A stretch of DNA of 64,000 nt from Alphaproteobacteria bacterium. Lineage in GTDB: Bacteria; Pseudomonadota; Alphaproteobacteria; CACIAM-22H2. This document shows positions 1 through 15,536 of this stretch, piece by piece. The position numbers and the translations under genes are program-made. Within the stretch, counting starts at the first letter, position 1. Each line of letters begins with the position of its first letter. The stretch is taken from the NCBI GenBank assembly GCA_016793165.1, contig JAEULA010000034.1:310001-374000 (forward strand), given 5' to 3'. The notes under the pieces are model-generated. The model worked only from the letters and a program-made list of their open reading frames with translations, made no database searches and was not told the origin of the DNA.

Positions 1-17
1 AAGCCTGACCGTGTGAC

Positions 18-4655
<4,638 letters not shown>

Positions 4656-4921
4656 CTCGTCAACCCTCGATTGCCGGCCTCACGACGCCGGCCGGTCCTT
4701 CCGGCCTCGCGGATGCTGGGGGCCGGTTGATGCGGAACCTATCGGCTTCCCCTCCGGTTGCCCAGTCGCCCGGCACGCGTTCAAGCGCGGGCATCGCGAT
4801 CCGCTCGGGGATAAGTCCGAGGGGTCGCGCCCGCGCCCAAGCCGTGGGCAATACGGCCACGCCTCGCGCGCCGAAATTCCCCCTCGACAGGCGCCGCGCC
4901 GCCGGTGTCCGGTTCGCGGCG
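4656..4921. promoter_or_regulatory. Divergent gltB/benE intergenic region
   Basis: This 266-base stretch separates two genes transcribed away from each other, so it must carry both promoters. I see no confident -10/-35 pair and no clear operator palindrome. The plus-strand frame stays open through it without a stop, but the residues upstream of 4922 do not look like part of a transporter, so I treat it as non-coding. Confidence 0.4.
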
Positions 4922-6130
4922 ATGAACATCGAACGTCCGCAGCAGAGCGCGGCGACGCCTGCAAGCGTCCTGCGCGACCTGTCCGCGACCCACGCCACCA
5001 ACGCCGTCGTCGGATTCATCTTCGCGGCGTCGGGGCCGGTGGCGATCATTCTCGCGGTCGGCACCCGCGGTGGCCTGAGCGAGCCCCAGCTCGCCTCGTG
5101 GGTCTTCGGCGCCTTCGTCGTCAATGGCCTGGTCAGCATCGCCTTCAGCCTCGTCTATCGCCAGCCCCTCACGTTCTTCTGGACGATCCCCGGCACGGTG
5201 CTGGTCGGGCCCGCTCTCACGCATCTCCCCTTCGCCGAGATCGTGGGCGCCTTCCTGGCCACCGGCGTGCTGATGCTCGCGCTCGGACTCAGCGGCCTGG
5301 TACGACGCTGCATGGACGCCGTGCCGATGCCGATCGTGATGGGCATGGTGGCCGGGGTTTTCCTGCAATTCGGCCTCGCCTGGATCGGCGCCTTCGGCGA
5401 GGACCTGCCGATCGCCGCGTCAATGACGGCGACGCACCTCGCCCTCACGGCGGTCCCGTCCCTGGCACGGCGCGTGCCGCCGCTGATCGCGGCCCTCGTC
5501 GTCGGGCTCGCCGTCGCCGGCGCGTCCGGCAGCTACGCGCCCGATCTCGCCGCCGGCGCCGTCCTCGCGGCGCCGCTGCTGCAGGTCCCGCGCTTCTCCG
5601 CCCAGGCGATGGTCGAGCTCGTCGTTCCGCTGGCGATCACGGTCCTGCTCGTCCAGAACGGCCAAGGCATCGCCGTGCTCACCGCATCGGGCCATCGCCC
5701 GCCCGCCAACGCCATCGCCGCGTCCTGCGGCGCCGCGTCGATCGTCGCGGCACTGGTCGGCACCGTCTCGACCTGCCTGACGGGGCCCGTCAACGCCATC
5801 ATCTCTGCAAACGGCAGCCGCGAGACCCAGTATGCCGCCGGCGTGCTGGTCGGGATCCTGGCCGTCGCGTTCGGCCTCTTCGCGCCCCTGTTCACGCGGC
5901 TGATGCTCGCGGCGCCGCACGCCTTCATCGCGACGCTCGCCGGCCTCGCGATGCTCAAGGTCCTGCAGACCGCCTTCGCGACCGCGTTCGGCGGACCCCG
6001 CGCGCTGGGCGCGCTGGTCGCCTTCCTCGTGACGGTGTCCGGCATCGCCGTCCTCAACATCGGCGCACCGTTCTGGGGGCTGGTCTTCGGCTACGCGGTG
6101 TCGCGGCTGCTCGAGCGCGAGACCGCCTGA
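4922..6130 (+). CDS. benE: BenE-family benzoate/H+ symporter
   Basis: A 402-residue inner-membrane transporter, almost entirely hydrophobic, with about 12 predicted helices. The pattern fits the BenE family: an N-terminal cytoplasmic stretch, an early AVVGFIFAASGPVAIILAVG helix, RQPLTFFWTIPGTVLVG, and later VNAIISANGSR and GAPFWGLVFGYAVSRLLER. BenE proteins import benzoate or related aromatic acids with protons. The reading frame is open further upstream to 4727, but the ATG at 4922 gives the usual family length. No ben or cat catabolic genes are in the window, so the real substrate is uncertain. It ends 8 bases before the convergent histidine kinase. Confidence 0.85.
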   Translation: MNIERPQQSAATPASVLRDLSATHATNAVVGFIFAASGPVAIILAVGTRGGLSEPQLASWVFGAFVVNGLVSIAFSLVYRQPLTFFWTIPGTVLVGPALTHLPFAEIVGAFLATGVLMLALGLSGLVRRCMDAVPMPIVMGMVAGVFLQFGLAWIGAFGEDLPIAASMTATHLALTAVPSLARRVPPLIAALVVGLAVAGASGSYAPDLAAGAVLAAPLLQVPRFSAQAMVELVVPLAITVLLVQNGQGIAVLTASGHRPPANAIAASCGAASIVAALVGTVSTCLTGPVNAIISANGSRETQYAAGVLVGILAVAFGLFAPLFTRLMLAAPHAFIATLAGLAMLKVLQTAFATAFGGPRALGALVAFLVTVSGIAVLNIGAPFWGLVFGYAVSRLLERETA

Positions 6131-6137
6131 CCGCTCG

Positions 6138-8042
6138 TCAGCCGTTGGCGGCGAGCAGCCGGCGCTCGCTGCGGCCGGCGGTGCCGGCATCGCGCCTGGG
6201 CATGCGAAGCGTGACCGTCGTGCCGCGGTCGACCACGCTGTCGAGTTCCACCGTGCCGCCCTGCAGCGACATGATCGACCGCACGACGTGGAGGCCGACG
6301 CCGAGGCCGGGCGCATTGCCCGCGTTGGAGGCGCGGTAGAAACGGGTGAAGAGCTTCGGCAGCTCGGTGCGCGGAATGCCGACGCCGAAGTCGCGCACCA
6401 CGACGTCGACGGTGCGCTCGGCCTCGGCGAGGGACACGACGATGCGGCGCGAGCGTCCGGAGTATTTGACGGCGTTGGACAGCACGTGGCCGACGGCCTG
6501 GTCGAGCAGCAGGGGATCGCCGGCCACGAACAGCGGCTCGATCCCGATCTCGATCTCGATCTCGAAGCTCGGGGCCAGGTCGCGCTGGCGCGCGCACGCG
6601 TCGCGCAGCAGCCGCGCCATGTCGACGAGCCCCTGCTGCGCCTCGATCCGCCCCTCGTCGACGCGCGACAGCGAGACCGTGCGCTCGATGATCTCGGTCA
6701 TCCGCGTGACCGCCGCGCGGATTCGCAGGAGCAGCTTCTCGCCGTCGGGGTTGCGGTCGCCGACATGGCGACCAAGCCTCTGCGCGGCGCCGTCGATGAT
6801 GGTGAGGGGCGTGCGGAACTCGTGGCTGGCGATCGAGATGAAGCGACGCTGCTCGGCGCTCATCTCCCGCTCGGCGGCGAGGGCGCGCTGCAGATCCGCC
6901 TCGCTGCGCGCGATGCGCGCCGCGGACGCCTGGGCGGCCTGGGCCGTCGCGTTCGCCGCGGTCAGATCGGTCAGCAGCGCCTCGCGCCGATTGAGGCTCT
7001 TGGCGAGCAGGCCGGCACCGGCGACCAGGGCGACGAGCGCGAGCAGGAGCGCCCCGGCGTCCTCCGCGAACTCCCGCCAGAAGGCCATGAAGGCCGCGTC
7101 GCGCGTGACGCTCATGTCGACGACGAGCTGGCCACCGGTGCGCGGCACGACCGCGAAGCTGCCGATGACCTGCACGCCGCGCAGCGGCGACACCTCGTGA
7201 TAGGTCTCGGCCGTCCCGCCCGTGCGCGCGGCGCGCGGCACGAGGCCGCGGTCGATCGGCTGGTCGGGCGACGCGCCGGCGACCGGCGCCCGCGCCAGCA
7301 CCACGCCGTCGCGGCGCAGCAGGGTGATCTCGCGGCCCGGGCCGAGGTCGAGCGCGGCATACACCTCGACGAAGCGGCGCGGATCGAGCGTGCCGTGCGC
7401 CACGCCCGCGAAGCTGCCGTCGAGATTCTCGAGCCGCCGCGAGAAGTCGATGAGCGTGCCGCCGCCGACCGGGGCCTTCGTCGGCCGCGAGACGTGGACG
7501 ACGTCGCCGATGCCGGCGTCCGCCGGGACGCGGAAGAACTCGCGCTGCGCCGCCGACACGGGCGGCGGGTCGATCTGCTGCGACGTCGCCACGCGCGTCC
7601 CGTAGGAATCGAACCAGCCGAGCTCCTCGAGCAGCGGCGAACCGCCGTGAATCGTGCGCAGGTTCACGTGGATCGAGGCCTGGCTGCGATAGATGCCGCG
7701 CGCCACGTCCGCACGCAGCCGGCCGACCGCCCGCAGCGTCTCGCCCACCGCGTCGAAGGTCCGCGCCGCGTGCTCCGCCAGCAGATGCGCCACGTTGCGC
7801 GTGTCGCGCTCGGCGCGCTCGACGGCCTGCTGGTACCCCTGGCGCTGCGCCATGACGAACCAGCCGACCAGGACCAGCACGACGATCGATGTCGCCGCGA
7901 CGACGAGATGGCCCGGCGAGCGGCCGTAGCGCCCCAGGCGCGGCGTCGTGGCCTCGAACTCCGGTCGCACCGATTCCGCGGCCGCCGGACCGGGCGCCGG
8001 CCGCTCGAGGTCGCCCGCGGGGGGCGGCGATACGTCGCTCAT
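6138..8042 (-). CDS. Membrane sensor histidine kinase with periplasmic sensor domain
   Basis: A 634-residue kinase. A Pro/Ala-rich cytoplasmic leader is followed by a first membrane helix (VVAATSIVVLVLVGWFVMA, about residues 46-64). An extracytoplasmic region of about 240 residues looks like a double-Cache/PDC-type ligand domain, and a second helix follows (GALLLALVALVAGAGLL). The HisKA box FISIASHEFRTPL has the phospho-His near residue 407, and the ATPase domain has N box VGHVLSNAVKYSG and G boxes DFGVGI and GLGVGLHV. It starts 25 bases after the TRAP binding-protein gene on the same strand, which suggests joint expression and perhaps sensing through that protein. No response regulator lies beside it. 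A short hexanucleotide repeat sits in the linker before the N box. Confidence 0.92.
   Translation of the reverse strand: MSDVSPPPAGDLERPAPGPAAAESVRPEFEATTPRLGRYGRSPGHLVVAATSIVVLVLVGWFVMAQRQGYQQAVERAERDTRNVAHLLAEHAARTFDAVGETLRAVGRLRADVARGIYRSQASIHVNLRTIHGGSPLLEELGWFDSYGTRVATSQQIDPPPVSAAQREFFRVPADAGIGDVVHVSRPTKAPVGGGTLIDFSRRLENLDGSFAGVAHGTLDPRRFVEVYAALDLGPGREITLLRRDGVVLARAPVAGASPDQPIDRGLVPRAARTGGTAETYHEVSPLRGVQVIGSFAVVPRTGGQLVVDMSVTRDAAFMAFWREFAEDAGALLLALVALVAGAGLLAKSLNRREALLTDLTAANATAQAAQASAARIARSEADLQRALAAEREMSAEQRRFISIASHEFRTPLTIIDGAAQRLGRHVGDRNPDGEKLLLRIRAAVTRMTEIIERTVSLSRVDEGRIEAQQGLVDMARLLRDACARQRDLAPSFEIEIEIGIEPLFVAGDPLLLDQAVGHVLSNAVKYSGRSRRIVVSLAEAERTVDVVVRDFGVGIPRTELPKLFTRFYRASNAGNAPGLGVGLHVVRSIMSLQGGTVELDSVVDRGTTVTLRMPRRDAGTAGRSERRLLAANG
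6546..6563 (-). repeat. Hexanucleotide repeat (GATCTC)3 inside kinase gene
   Basis: Three exact tandem copies of GATCTC, with a near-copy GATCCC just before them on the plus strand, encode an alternating Glu-Ile tract in the histidine kinase. The period of six keeps the frame, so slippage would change length without breaking the gene. Confidence 0.7.
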
Positions 8043-8067
8043 GTGACGCGGTCCGCGCGCCAGGCGC

Positions 8068-9114
8068 TCACTTCAGGTACGCGTGGTCGCGCCAGATCGC
8101 GTAGTCCTGCCGGAAGCGGTCGTAGCTGTCGTAGACGCGCTTGAAGTTGGGATTGCGCTCGGACTCCTCGGTCACGACCTCGTTCCAGGCGCTCTCCATG
8201 GCGGCGATGATCTCGGGGCTCCAGCGGCGGATCTGCACGCCGGCGGCCCGCATCTCGGTCATCGCCTTCCACTGCGCCGCCTCGCCGCGCGCGATCGCCT
8301 CGCGGATCATGTCGCCGCAGGCGAGCTCGATGACCGCCTTGTGGCGATCGGCCAGCTGCTCCCAGCGTGCCTTGTTGACGTAGAGATCGAAGAACGTCGC
8401 CTGCTGATGCCAGCCGGGGAAGTAGTAGAACTTGGCCGCCTCGTGGAAGCCGAGCTTCTGGTCCATGGCCGGCAGCGAGAATTCCGTGGCGTCGAGGCTG
8501 CCGTCCTTGAGCAGCGGCAGGATCTCGCCGGGCGCGATCAGCTGCGTGACGACGCCCAGCTTCTGCATGACGCGCGCGCCCAGGCCGAAGAACCGCATGC
8601 GCAGGCCGCGCAGGTCGCCGATCGTGCGGATCTCGCGGCGGAACCATCCCGATGCCTCCGGCGGGATCACGGCGCAGGGCACGTTGTGGAGGTTGTGCTG
8701 CGCGAACAGGGCGCGGGCATGCTCGAGGCCGCCGCCGTGGAACATCCACGCCATGTACTCGCCGATGCCGGGTCCGAACGGAACGGAGGAGAACATGTTG
8801 AAGGCGGAGTCGACGTCGGTGAACCAGCCGGCGCCGCCCCAGCCGGCGTCGATGCGGCCGTCCGCAACCGCGTAGAGGGTCTGCGCGGCGGGGACCAGCT
8901 TGCCGGGCTCGTGGAACACGAACTCGACCTCGCCGCCGGATGCGCGCGCGATGCGCTGCGGCAGCAGCGTTGCGGCCTCGCCGATCAGCACCATGTTTCC
9001 GGGGAACGTGCTGGCGAGGTTCAGGCGGACCGCCGGCGATTCGGCGATCGCGCGGGAGTCGCCGCCGAGCAGGCCGATGATCAGGGCGGCGACGAGGGCG
9101 AACGGACGGGTCAT
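8068..9114 (-). CDS. TRAP-type substrate-binding protein (DctP family)
   Basis: A 348-residue periplasmic solute-binding protein. It begins with a Sec signal peptide (LVAALIIGLLGGDSRAIAE), cut around residue 24. Family marks follow: VRLNLASTFPGNM, GGEVEFVFHEPGKLVPAAQTLYAV, IDAGWGGAGWF, FFGLGARVMQKLGV and SLDATEFSLPAMD. TRAP binding proteins hand organic acids to a DctQ/DctM membrane pair, but no such genes are in the window, so this copy is an orphan. A strong ribosome site (GAGGAG) precedes the ATG. It sits between a flavoprotein gene and a histidine kinase gene on the same strand, so it may supply ligand to the kinase rather than to a transporter. The family call is firm; the role is inferred. 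Confidence 0.9.
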   Translation of the reverse strand: MTRPFALVAALIIGLLGGDSRAIAESPAVRLNLASTFPGNMVLIGEAATLLPQRIARASGGEVEFVFHEPGKLVPAAQTLYAVADGRIDAGWGGAGWFTDVDSAFNMFSSVPFGPGIGEYMAWMFHGGGLEHARALFAQHNLHNVPCAVIPPEASGWFRREIRTIGDLRGLRMRFFGLGARVMQKLGVVTQLIAPGEILPLLKDGSLDATEFSLPAMDQKLGFHEAAKFYYFPGWHQQATFFDLYVNKARWEQLADRHKAVIELACGDMIREAIARGEAAQWKAMTEMRAAGVQIRRWSPEIIAAMESAWNEVVTEESERNPNFKRVYDSYDRFRQDYAIWRDHAYLK

Positions 9115-9210
9115 GGCTCTCCTCAGGCAACGGCGAGGCCGCCGCTGATCGTGAAGCGGCCGACGCCGTGCCTAGAAAGCCAGTCTCCGCATCGGCCTAT
9201 TAATCTTGGC

Positions 9211-10755
9211 TTAACGTCGACGCTCGATCGCCGATCGCGCCGCCCCCCGACCGGCAATTCGCCCGCCGACGAAGCACTCCGCGATGTTGCCGCCCGACAT
9301 GTAGAGGTGGCCGAAGAGCGATCCGCACTCGCCGGCCGCGTAGAGGCCCGGAATCGGCGCGCCGGCGGGATCGAGCACGCGCTGGCGCGCGTCGTGGACC
9401 GGCCCGCCCTGCGTGTTCGAGACGATCGGCCAGACCGGGGCGTAGGTGAACGGCGCACGCCGGATCGGGACCATGCTCGTGGGCGGTCGTCGCCACTGCG
9501 CGTCGGCGCCGGCTGCGCAGGCCGCGTTCCAATCCCCGAGCGATCGCTCGAGGGCCGCGCGCGTCACGCCGGTACCGCGCGCCAGCTCGTCGAGATCCCG
9601 CGCGCGGTGCAGCAGGCCGAGGCGCAGCTCGGCCTCGTTGTCCGCGCTCCACTCGTATCCGACCCCGCGCTCGTGCCAGGTCGGCCGGCCGAACGGCCAC
9701 AACGCGTGGCCGTCGGCGTCGGCGATCAGCCAGGCCGGGATTGCCGCGAAGTCCTGGACGTCGCTGGCATAGCGCGCCAGCGGCCGCGCGCCGGTGTCCT
9801 GGAGATAGGGCTCGTACTCGTTCATGAAGCGGCGGCCGAAGCGATCGACGAGGATCCAGGGGCATCGCACGTCGCCGCGCAGCCGCTCGCCGGGCGTCCA
9901 GTCGGGCAGTCGCTTCGTCCGGATGCCGAAGGGATAGCGCGGATCCGGGTGCCGGAAGCCGTAGGCGCCGTGGTAGTGCCACATGTGCCAGAGATCGGCG
10001 CCGACGCTTTGCGCCATGCGGATGCCGTCGCCGGTGTTGCCGCGAAACGCCGCATTGAGCACCGGCTGCTCGGGCCAGTACTGCCGCTGCATCGCCGCGT
10101 CCCCCTCGAAGCCGCCGCAGGCGAGGATCACGCCGCCGCGGGCGCGGATCGCCGCAGCCCGCCGGCGATGGCGGGCGACGACGCCGACGATCCGGCCGCC
10201 GCGATCGACGACGAGGCTCTCCACCGGCGTCGACACGCGCGGCCGCAGGCCGCGCCGCACGAGATTCATCTCGATCAGCCGGAACATCAGGGCCCCGCCC
10301 GGTGCCCCGCGGACCTGCGGATAGACGCGCTGCGGATCGACGCCGGGGATGGATACGACGTTGACGAAGCCGAAGCTGCGGTAGCCGGCGAAGGGGTAGT
10401 TGCCCGGTGCGGCGCGCTGCTCGAGCACCGCGCCGGTCCCGCGCGCCAGGCTTGCGAGGACGCGCGGCAGTCCCGCCATTCCCGCGGCCAGCGCGCGCAG
10501 GACGTCGACCGGCGCCGTGTCGCCGTTGGTGCGCGCGAGATATGCGAAGGCGTCGGCCGCGGCATCGGTCACCCGCACGCCGCCGAACGAGCAGACCGAG
10601 ATGCCGCCGGGATCCGGCATCTTCTCCAGCAGGACGACGCGCGCGCCGGCATCGTGCGCCGCGATCGCCGCCATCGCGCCCGCGAAGCCGCAACCGACCA
10701 CGACGACATCGGCCGTCTCGTCCCAGCGGCGCGGCGGCGCGACGCGCAGGCTCAC
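9211..10755 (-). CDS. FAD-dependent oxidoreductase, fumarate-reductase/ketosteroid-dehydrogenase type
   Basis: A 514-residue soluble flavoprotein. An N-terminal dinucleotide-binding fold reads VVVVGCGFAGAMAA, then VVLLEKMPDPGG. A second FAD segment contains GGVILACGGFEGD, and the C-terminal FAD loop reads PIPGLYAAGECGSLFGHLYMSGGN. This is the FAD_binding_2 family, whose members reduce or oxidise C-C double bonds in fumarate, tricarballylate, steroids or aromatic intermediates. There is no membrane anchor or flavocytochrome haem motif. It begins 30 bases after the creatininase-family gene, so the two are probably co-transcribed and act on the same substrate. The substrate cannot be read from the sequence. 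Confidence 0.88.
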   Translation of the reverse strand: MSLRVAPPRRWDETADVVVVGCGFAGAMAAIAAHDAGARVVLLEKMPDPGGISVCSFGGVRVTDAAADAFAYLARTNGDTAPVDVLRALAAGMAGLPRVLASLARGTGAVLEQRAAPGNYPFAGYRSFGFVNVVSIPGVDPQRVYPQVRGAPGGALMFRLIEMNLVRRGLRPRVSTPVESLVVDRGGRIVGVVARHRRRAAAIRARGGVILACGGFEGDAAMQRQYWPEQPVLNAAFRGNTGDGIRMAQSVGADLWHMWHYHGAYGFRHPDPRYPFGIRTKRLPDWTPGERLRGDVRCPWILVDRFGRRFMNEYEPYLQDTGARPLARYASDVQDFAAIPAWLIADADGHALWPFGRPTWHERGVGYEWSADNEAELRLGLLHRARDLDELARGTGVTRAALERSLGDWNAACAAGADAQWRRPPTSMVPIRRAPFTYAPVWPIVSNTQGGPVHDARQRVLDPAGAPIPGLYAAGECGSLFGHLYMSGGNIAECFVGGRIAGRGAARSAIERRR

Positions 10756-10785
10756 GGCCGGCTCTCCGCTCGCCGCCCTTGCCGG

Positions 10786-11544
10786 TCACCACGCATCGGG
10801 GAAGACCCGGCGCAGGCCCTCGACAAGCTCGCCGGCCATGTCGGCGAGCACCGCCTCGCCTTTCTCGCGCGTCGCGAGCGTGGGGTCGCCGCGCACGCCG
10901 CTGACCGAATAGTCCGGTCCGCTCGCCGGGTCCCCGACGAAGACCGTCGGCGTGTAGAACACCGTCTGCGGCTCGTCGAGGGCGTGCCCGTAGTCGACGA
11001 CCGCGCGCTCGATGCGGACCAGCTCCGGTGCGATGGCGAGCAGCGTCGAGGTCTCGGACTCGTCGCCGTGACCGCCGAGCTTCTGCGCCATGAGGCCCTT
11101 GGTCTTGCGGCCCAGCATCCGGATGTCGGCGGTGTGGATGCGCACGCCGGTGCGCTCGTAGAGGTCGCGCACCACGACGCGCAGGGGCGCCTCGGTCGAA
11201 ACGCCGGTATTGATCACGGCAAGCCGTCGCGCCCCGTCGGCGACCAGCTTGCCCAGGATGTCGGTGAGAAGCGCGACGAAGGTCTCGCTGCGCAGATGTT
11301 GGCTGCCGGGATAGCGCACGAAGGCCGGGTAGTAGCCGAAGCTGATCACCGGCGCGATCAGCACCGGCAACTCGGCCGCGATGCGATCGCCAAGCGCGCG
11401 CGCCACGCGGTAGTCGGTGCTCATCGGCAGGTGATGGCCATGCTCTTTGGCAACCGCCCCGATCGGCACGACCACAACCGCGCCAGCATCGAGGCGCGAC
11501 TTGACCTCGGGCCAGGTCAGGTCTTCCAGCCAAACGCCGCGCAT
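10786..11544 (-). CDS. Creatininase-family amidohydrolase
   Basis: A 252-residue cytosolic metallohydrolase. The family metal site is clear: GAVAKEHGHHLPMSTD gives the E-H-G-x-H-L-P-x-x-T-D pattern, and GGHGDESETS supplies the later acidic ligand. Members hydrolyse creatinine, formamides or cyclic amides in cofactor and drug pathways. The neighbours (flavoprotein downstream, ABC importer and hydrolase upstream) suggest catabolism of an imported amide rather than creatinine itself. The ATG is preceded by a 5' region with an imperfect direct repeat (11554-11618). Confidence 0.9.
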   Translation of the reverse strand: MRGVWLEDLTWPEVKSRLDAGAVVVVPIGAVAKEHGHHLPMSTDYRVARALGDRIAAELPVLIAPVISFGYYPAFVRYPGSQHLRSETFVALLTDILGKLVADGARRLAVINTGVSTEAPLRVVVRDLYERTGVRIHTADIRMLGRKTKGLMAQKLGGHGDESETSTLLAIAPELVRIERAVVDYGHALDEPQTVFYTPTVFVGDPASGPDYSVSGVRGDPTLATREKGEAVLADMAGELVEGLRRVFPDAW

Positions 11545-11553
11545 GTACAGTCC

Positions 11554-11618
11554 CCCGGGAAATCCTCGCTGCGCCCGATCCTACCGGGGTTCGGCCCGGG
11601 AAAGGACCGCTCGCTGCG
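11554..11618. repeat. Imperfect direct repeat upstream of creatininase gene
   Basis: CCCGGGAAA followed by CTCGCTGCG occurs at 11554-11573 and again, with a 4-base longer middle, at 11595-11618. The copies are 41-45 bases apart, about four helical turns, just upstream of the minus-strand start at 11544. A paired regulator site is possible; nothing more can be shown. Confidence 0.35.
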
Positions 11619-11632
11619 GCCGGGGACGGTCG

Positions 11633-11902
11633 TCAGGCGTCGTGCGCCGGCGCTTCCTCGGGCTTGCGCTCGACGACATTCAGGGGACCGCGTCGCACGG
11701 GGCGGCCCGTCTCGACTCGCAGCCGGCGCAGCGTCGACCAGGCCAGCCATCCCCCGAACACCGTGCAGCCGAGGAAGAGCACGACCGCAAGCGCGAGAAC
11801 CGCGGCGTTGCGCAGCGACATCGCGGCCCCGTCGATCGGTGCGACGAGCCCGAAGGCCCCGCCGAGCACGGCGAACCCGAGCGCCAGGGCAAGAGCCGTC
11901 AT
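11633..11902 (-). CDS. Small membrane protein, unknown function
   Basis: An 89-residue protein with two hydrophobic helices: LALALGFAVLGGAFGLVAPI near the N-terminus and LRNAAVLALAVVLFLGCTVFGGWLAW in the middle. A basic and then acidic tail follows (RKPEEAPAHDA). The ATG at 11902 is preceded by AGGACG at a short spacing. The frame is open well upstream of this start, but those residues are Arg/Ser-rich and look like non-coding translation. I recognise no family. Its position inside the minus-strand series suggests co-expression, possibly as a small accessory subunit of membrane transport. Confidence 0.6.
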   Translation of the reverse strand: MTALALALGFAVLGGAFGLVAPIDGAAMSLRNAAVLALAVVLFLGCTVFGGWLAWSTLRRLRVETGRPVRRGPLNVVERKPEEAPAHDA

Positions 11903-12113
11903 CGTCCTGTCCGAAATGCCGAAACTCCCGGGGAGAGATCCCAGCGCCACGCCGTCGGGGCTTCCTTCGCCGGACGCCCGCAGCGACCGGCGCGGAGCCC
12001 TCGTCCAGGGACTGCGCATCTCACTAAACACCGCCGCGGGAAATTCGTTCCCTCGTCGCCGCGACAAAACGGCGAGATCCGCGGACCATGGTTCGCGCCG
12101 CCGGGCGCCCGGG

Positions 12114-12485
12114 TCAGACGAGCGTGGTCTCGTAGACCGCCGGCGACGTGATCTCGAGCATCTCGATATCGTCGCTGTGCGCGAGCTCCCGGTGCCGGAT
12201 CCCCGGCGGCTGGTACACCGAGCTTCCAGCCTCGAGCCGGACCCGCCCGACATCGGCATACTCGAACTCGACCCAGCCGCGCAGCACGTAGACCATCTGG
12301 AAATCGAGCGCGTGGGTGTGCCACTGCGGGTTCGCGTGCGTCCCCGGCACCGCGCGGATGACATGCGCACCGACCCGGCCGCCGCTCGCCGCACGGATCC
12401 CGAGATCTCGATACGCGAAGAATGCGCGCAGACCCTGGTCGAACGCCGAGTCGCGGGCGTGGGTGACGACGGTCTCCTGCGTCAT
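12114..12485 (-). CDS. Cupin-domain protein
   Basis: A 123-residue single-domain cupin. The first metal motif reads NPQWHTHALDFQMVYVLRGWVEFEY (His, His, then Glu) and the second is QPPGIRHRELAHSDD. GGAGAGATG lies about 8-10 bases before the ATG at 12485, which favours it over the ATG nine bases upstream. Small cupins of this type are isomerases, dioxygenases or binding proteins for small organic acids. It lies 26 bases after the fused hydrolase on the same strand. Confidence 0.82.
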   Translation of the reverse strand: MTQETVVTHARDSAFDQGLRAFFAYRDLGIRAASGGRVGAHVIRAVPGTHANPQWHTHALDFQMVYVLRGWVEFEYADVGRVRLEAGSSVYQPPGIRHRELAHSDDIEMLEITSPAVYETTLV

Positions 12486-12511
12486 GGGTTTCATCTCTCC
12501 GGTCATCGTGG

Positions 12512-13596
12512 TCACAGCCATCGCTCGAGGAAGCGTCGCACGTCCGCGCCCCAGACCAGCGGGCCGCGGCCAGCCAGGTAGTGGCCCTCCATCGCGGTGT
12601 GCCCGAAGGCCGGGTAGACCTTGGCCTCGAAGACGTGGCGCGTGCCGGCCAGGGCGGCCGCGAGCTCGCGCGTCGGCCGCACCGAGAAGTCGTTGGCCGC
12701 CTGCAGGAAGAAGACCGGCTGCGTGAGGCGCTTGGCCGCGTCGGTCATGTGCGCGGCGATCGCGGGATTGCGGTCCCAGTTCATCGCCGCGCCGGCGAAC
12801 TCCACGGCGCATCGGAATCCCGGCTCCTTCGCCGCCGCGAGCAGCGTGTTCACGCCGCCGAAGGAGCTGCCCATGACGGCGATGCGCTCGCCGGCGATCC
12901 GCGGCAGACGGCGCACATGCTCGTAGGCCGCGACGACGTCGTCGCTCTCGGCATCGAGCCGCGCGACGAGCTGGCGATTGTAGGCGACGCTGAAGGGCTC
13001 GGCGTCGCATTCCGCGCGCCACGTCGGCCCCGGCGATGAGCCGTAGCCGCGCCGGTGCGGCACGAAGCACGCCAGTCCCCAGCTGTTCAGCAGCAGCGGG
13101 ATCCCCGGCACCGCATTGTCCTCGTGCCCCTCGGCCAGTGCGCTGCCGTGGTTGTAGATGACGCACGGAAACGGCCCCTCGCCCGGCGGCATGAAAAGAT
13201 AGCCCTTGAGCGAACGACCGGCGCTTTCGAAGTCGTGCGCCGCCGGTGCGGCGGCGATGGTGGTGGCGTCGACGTCAGCGCCCCAGACCGGATCGCGCGG
13301 CACCGGCGCCTCGATCAGGCGCTCGAAACGCTGGATGAGCAGCCGCATCTGCGCGCGCACCGCCTCGAAATCCGGGCTCGCGGCGCGCGCCGCGAGATCG
13401 GCGGCATGGGCCGCCTTGTCGGGAAAGCTGCACGACCACGACACGTCGGGGCCGTCGGCTGCCGGATCCGCCTTCACAAGGATCGCGCCGGCAGGAAGGC
13501 CGAGCGACAGCCGGACGTCGCAGGCGCGCCGGCGCGTCGCGAGGACCGAGGCCGCGCGGCCGGTGTGGGCGAAGTAGTGCGTGCGTTCGATGATCA

Positions 13597-13597
<1 letters not shown>
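12512..13597 (-). CDS. Alpha/beta hydrolase (dienelactone-hydrolase-like) with extra N-terminal domain
   Basis: A 361-residue protein in two parts. Residues 1 to about 100 form a small alpha/beta domain (starts MIIERTHYFAHTGRAA) that resembles NIPSNAP-like dimeric ferredoxin folds; this likeness is by eye only. Residues from about 125 are an alpha/beta hydrolase: oxyanion segment VIYNHGSALAEG, nucleophile elbow GSSFGG, acid in LQAANDFSVRPT, and catalytic His in YPAFGHTAMEG. The ATG overlaps the stop of the upstream ABC ATPase gene by one base (TGATG), so the hydrolase is translationally coupled to the importer and probably acts on the imported compound. Confidence 0.88.

Positions 13598-15532
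<1,935 letters not shown>

Positions 15533-15536
<4 letters not shown>

Noticed and set aside
4660..5139. Possible gene in the gltB/benE gap on the minus strand
   Set aside because: Pro/Arg/Ala-rich translation overlapping benE, no ribosome site or family.
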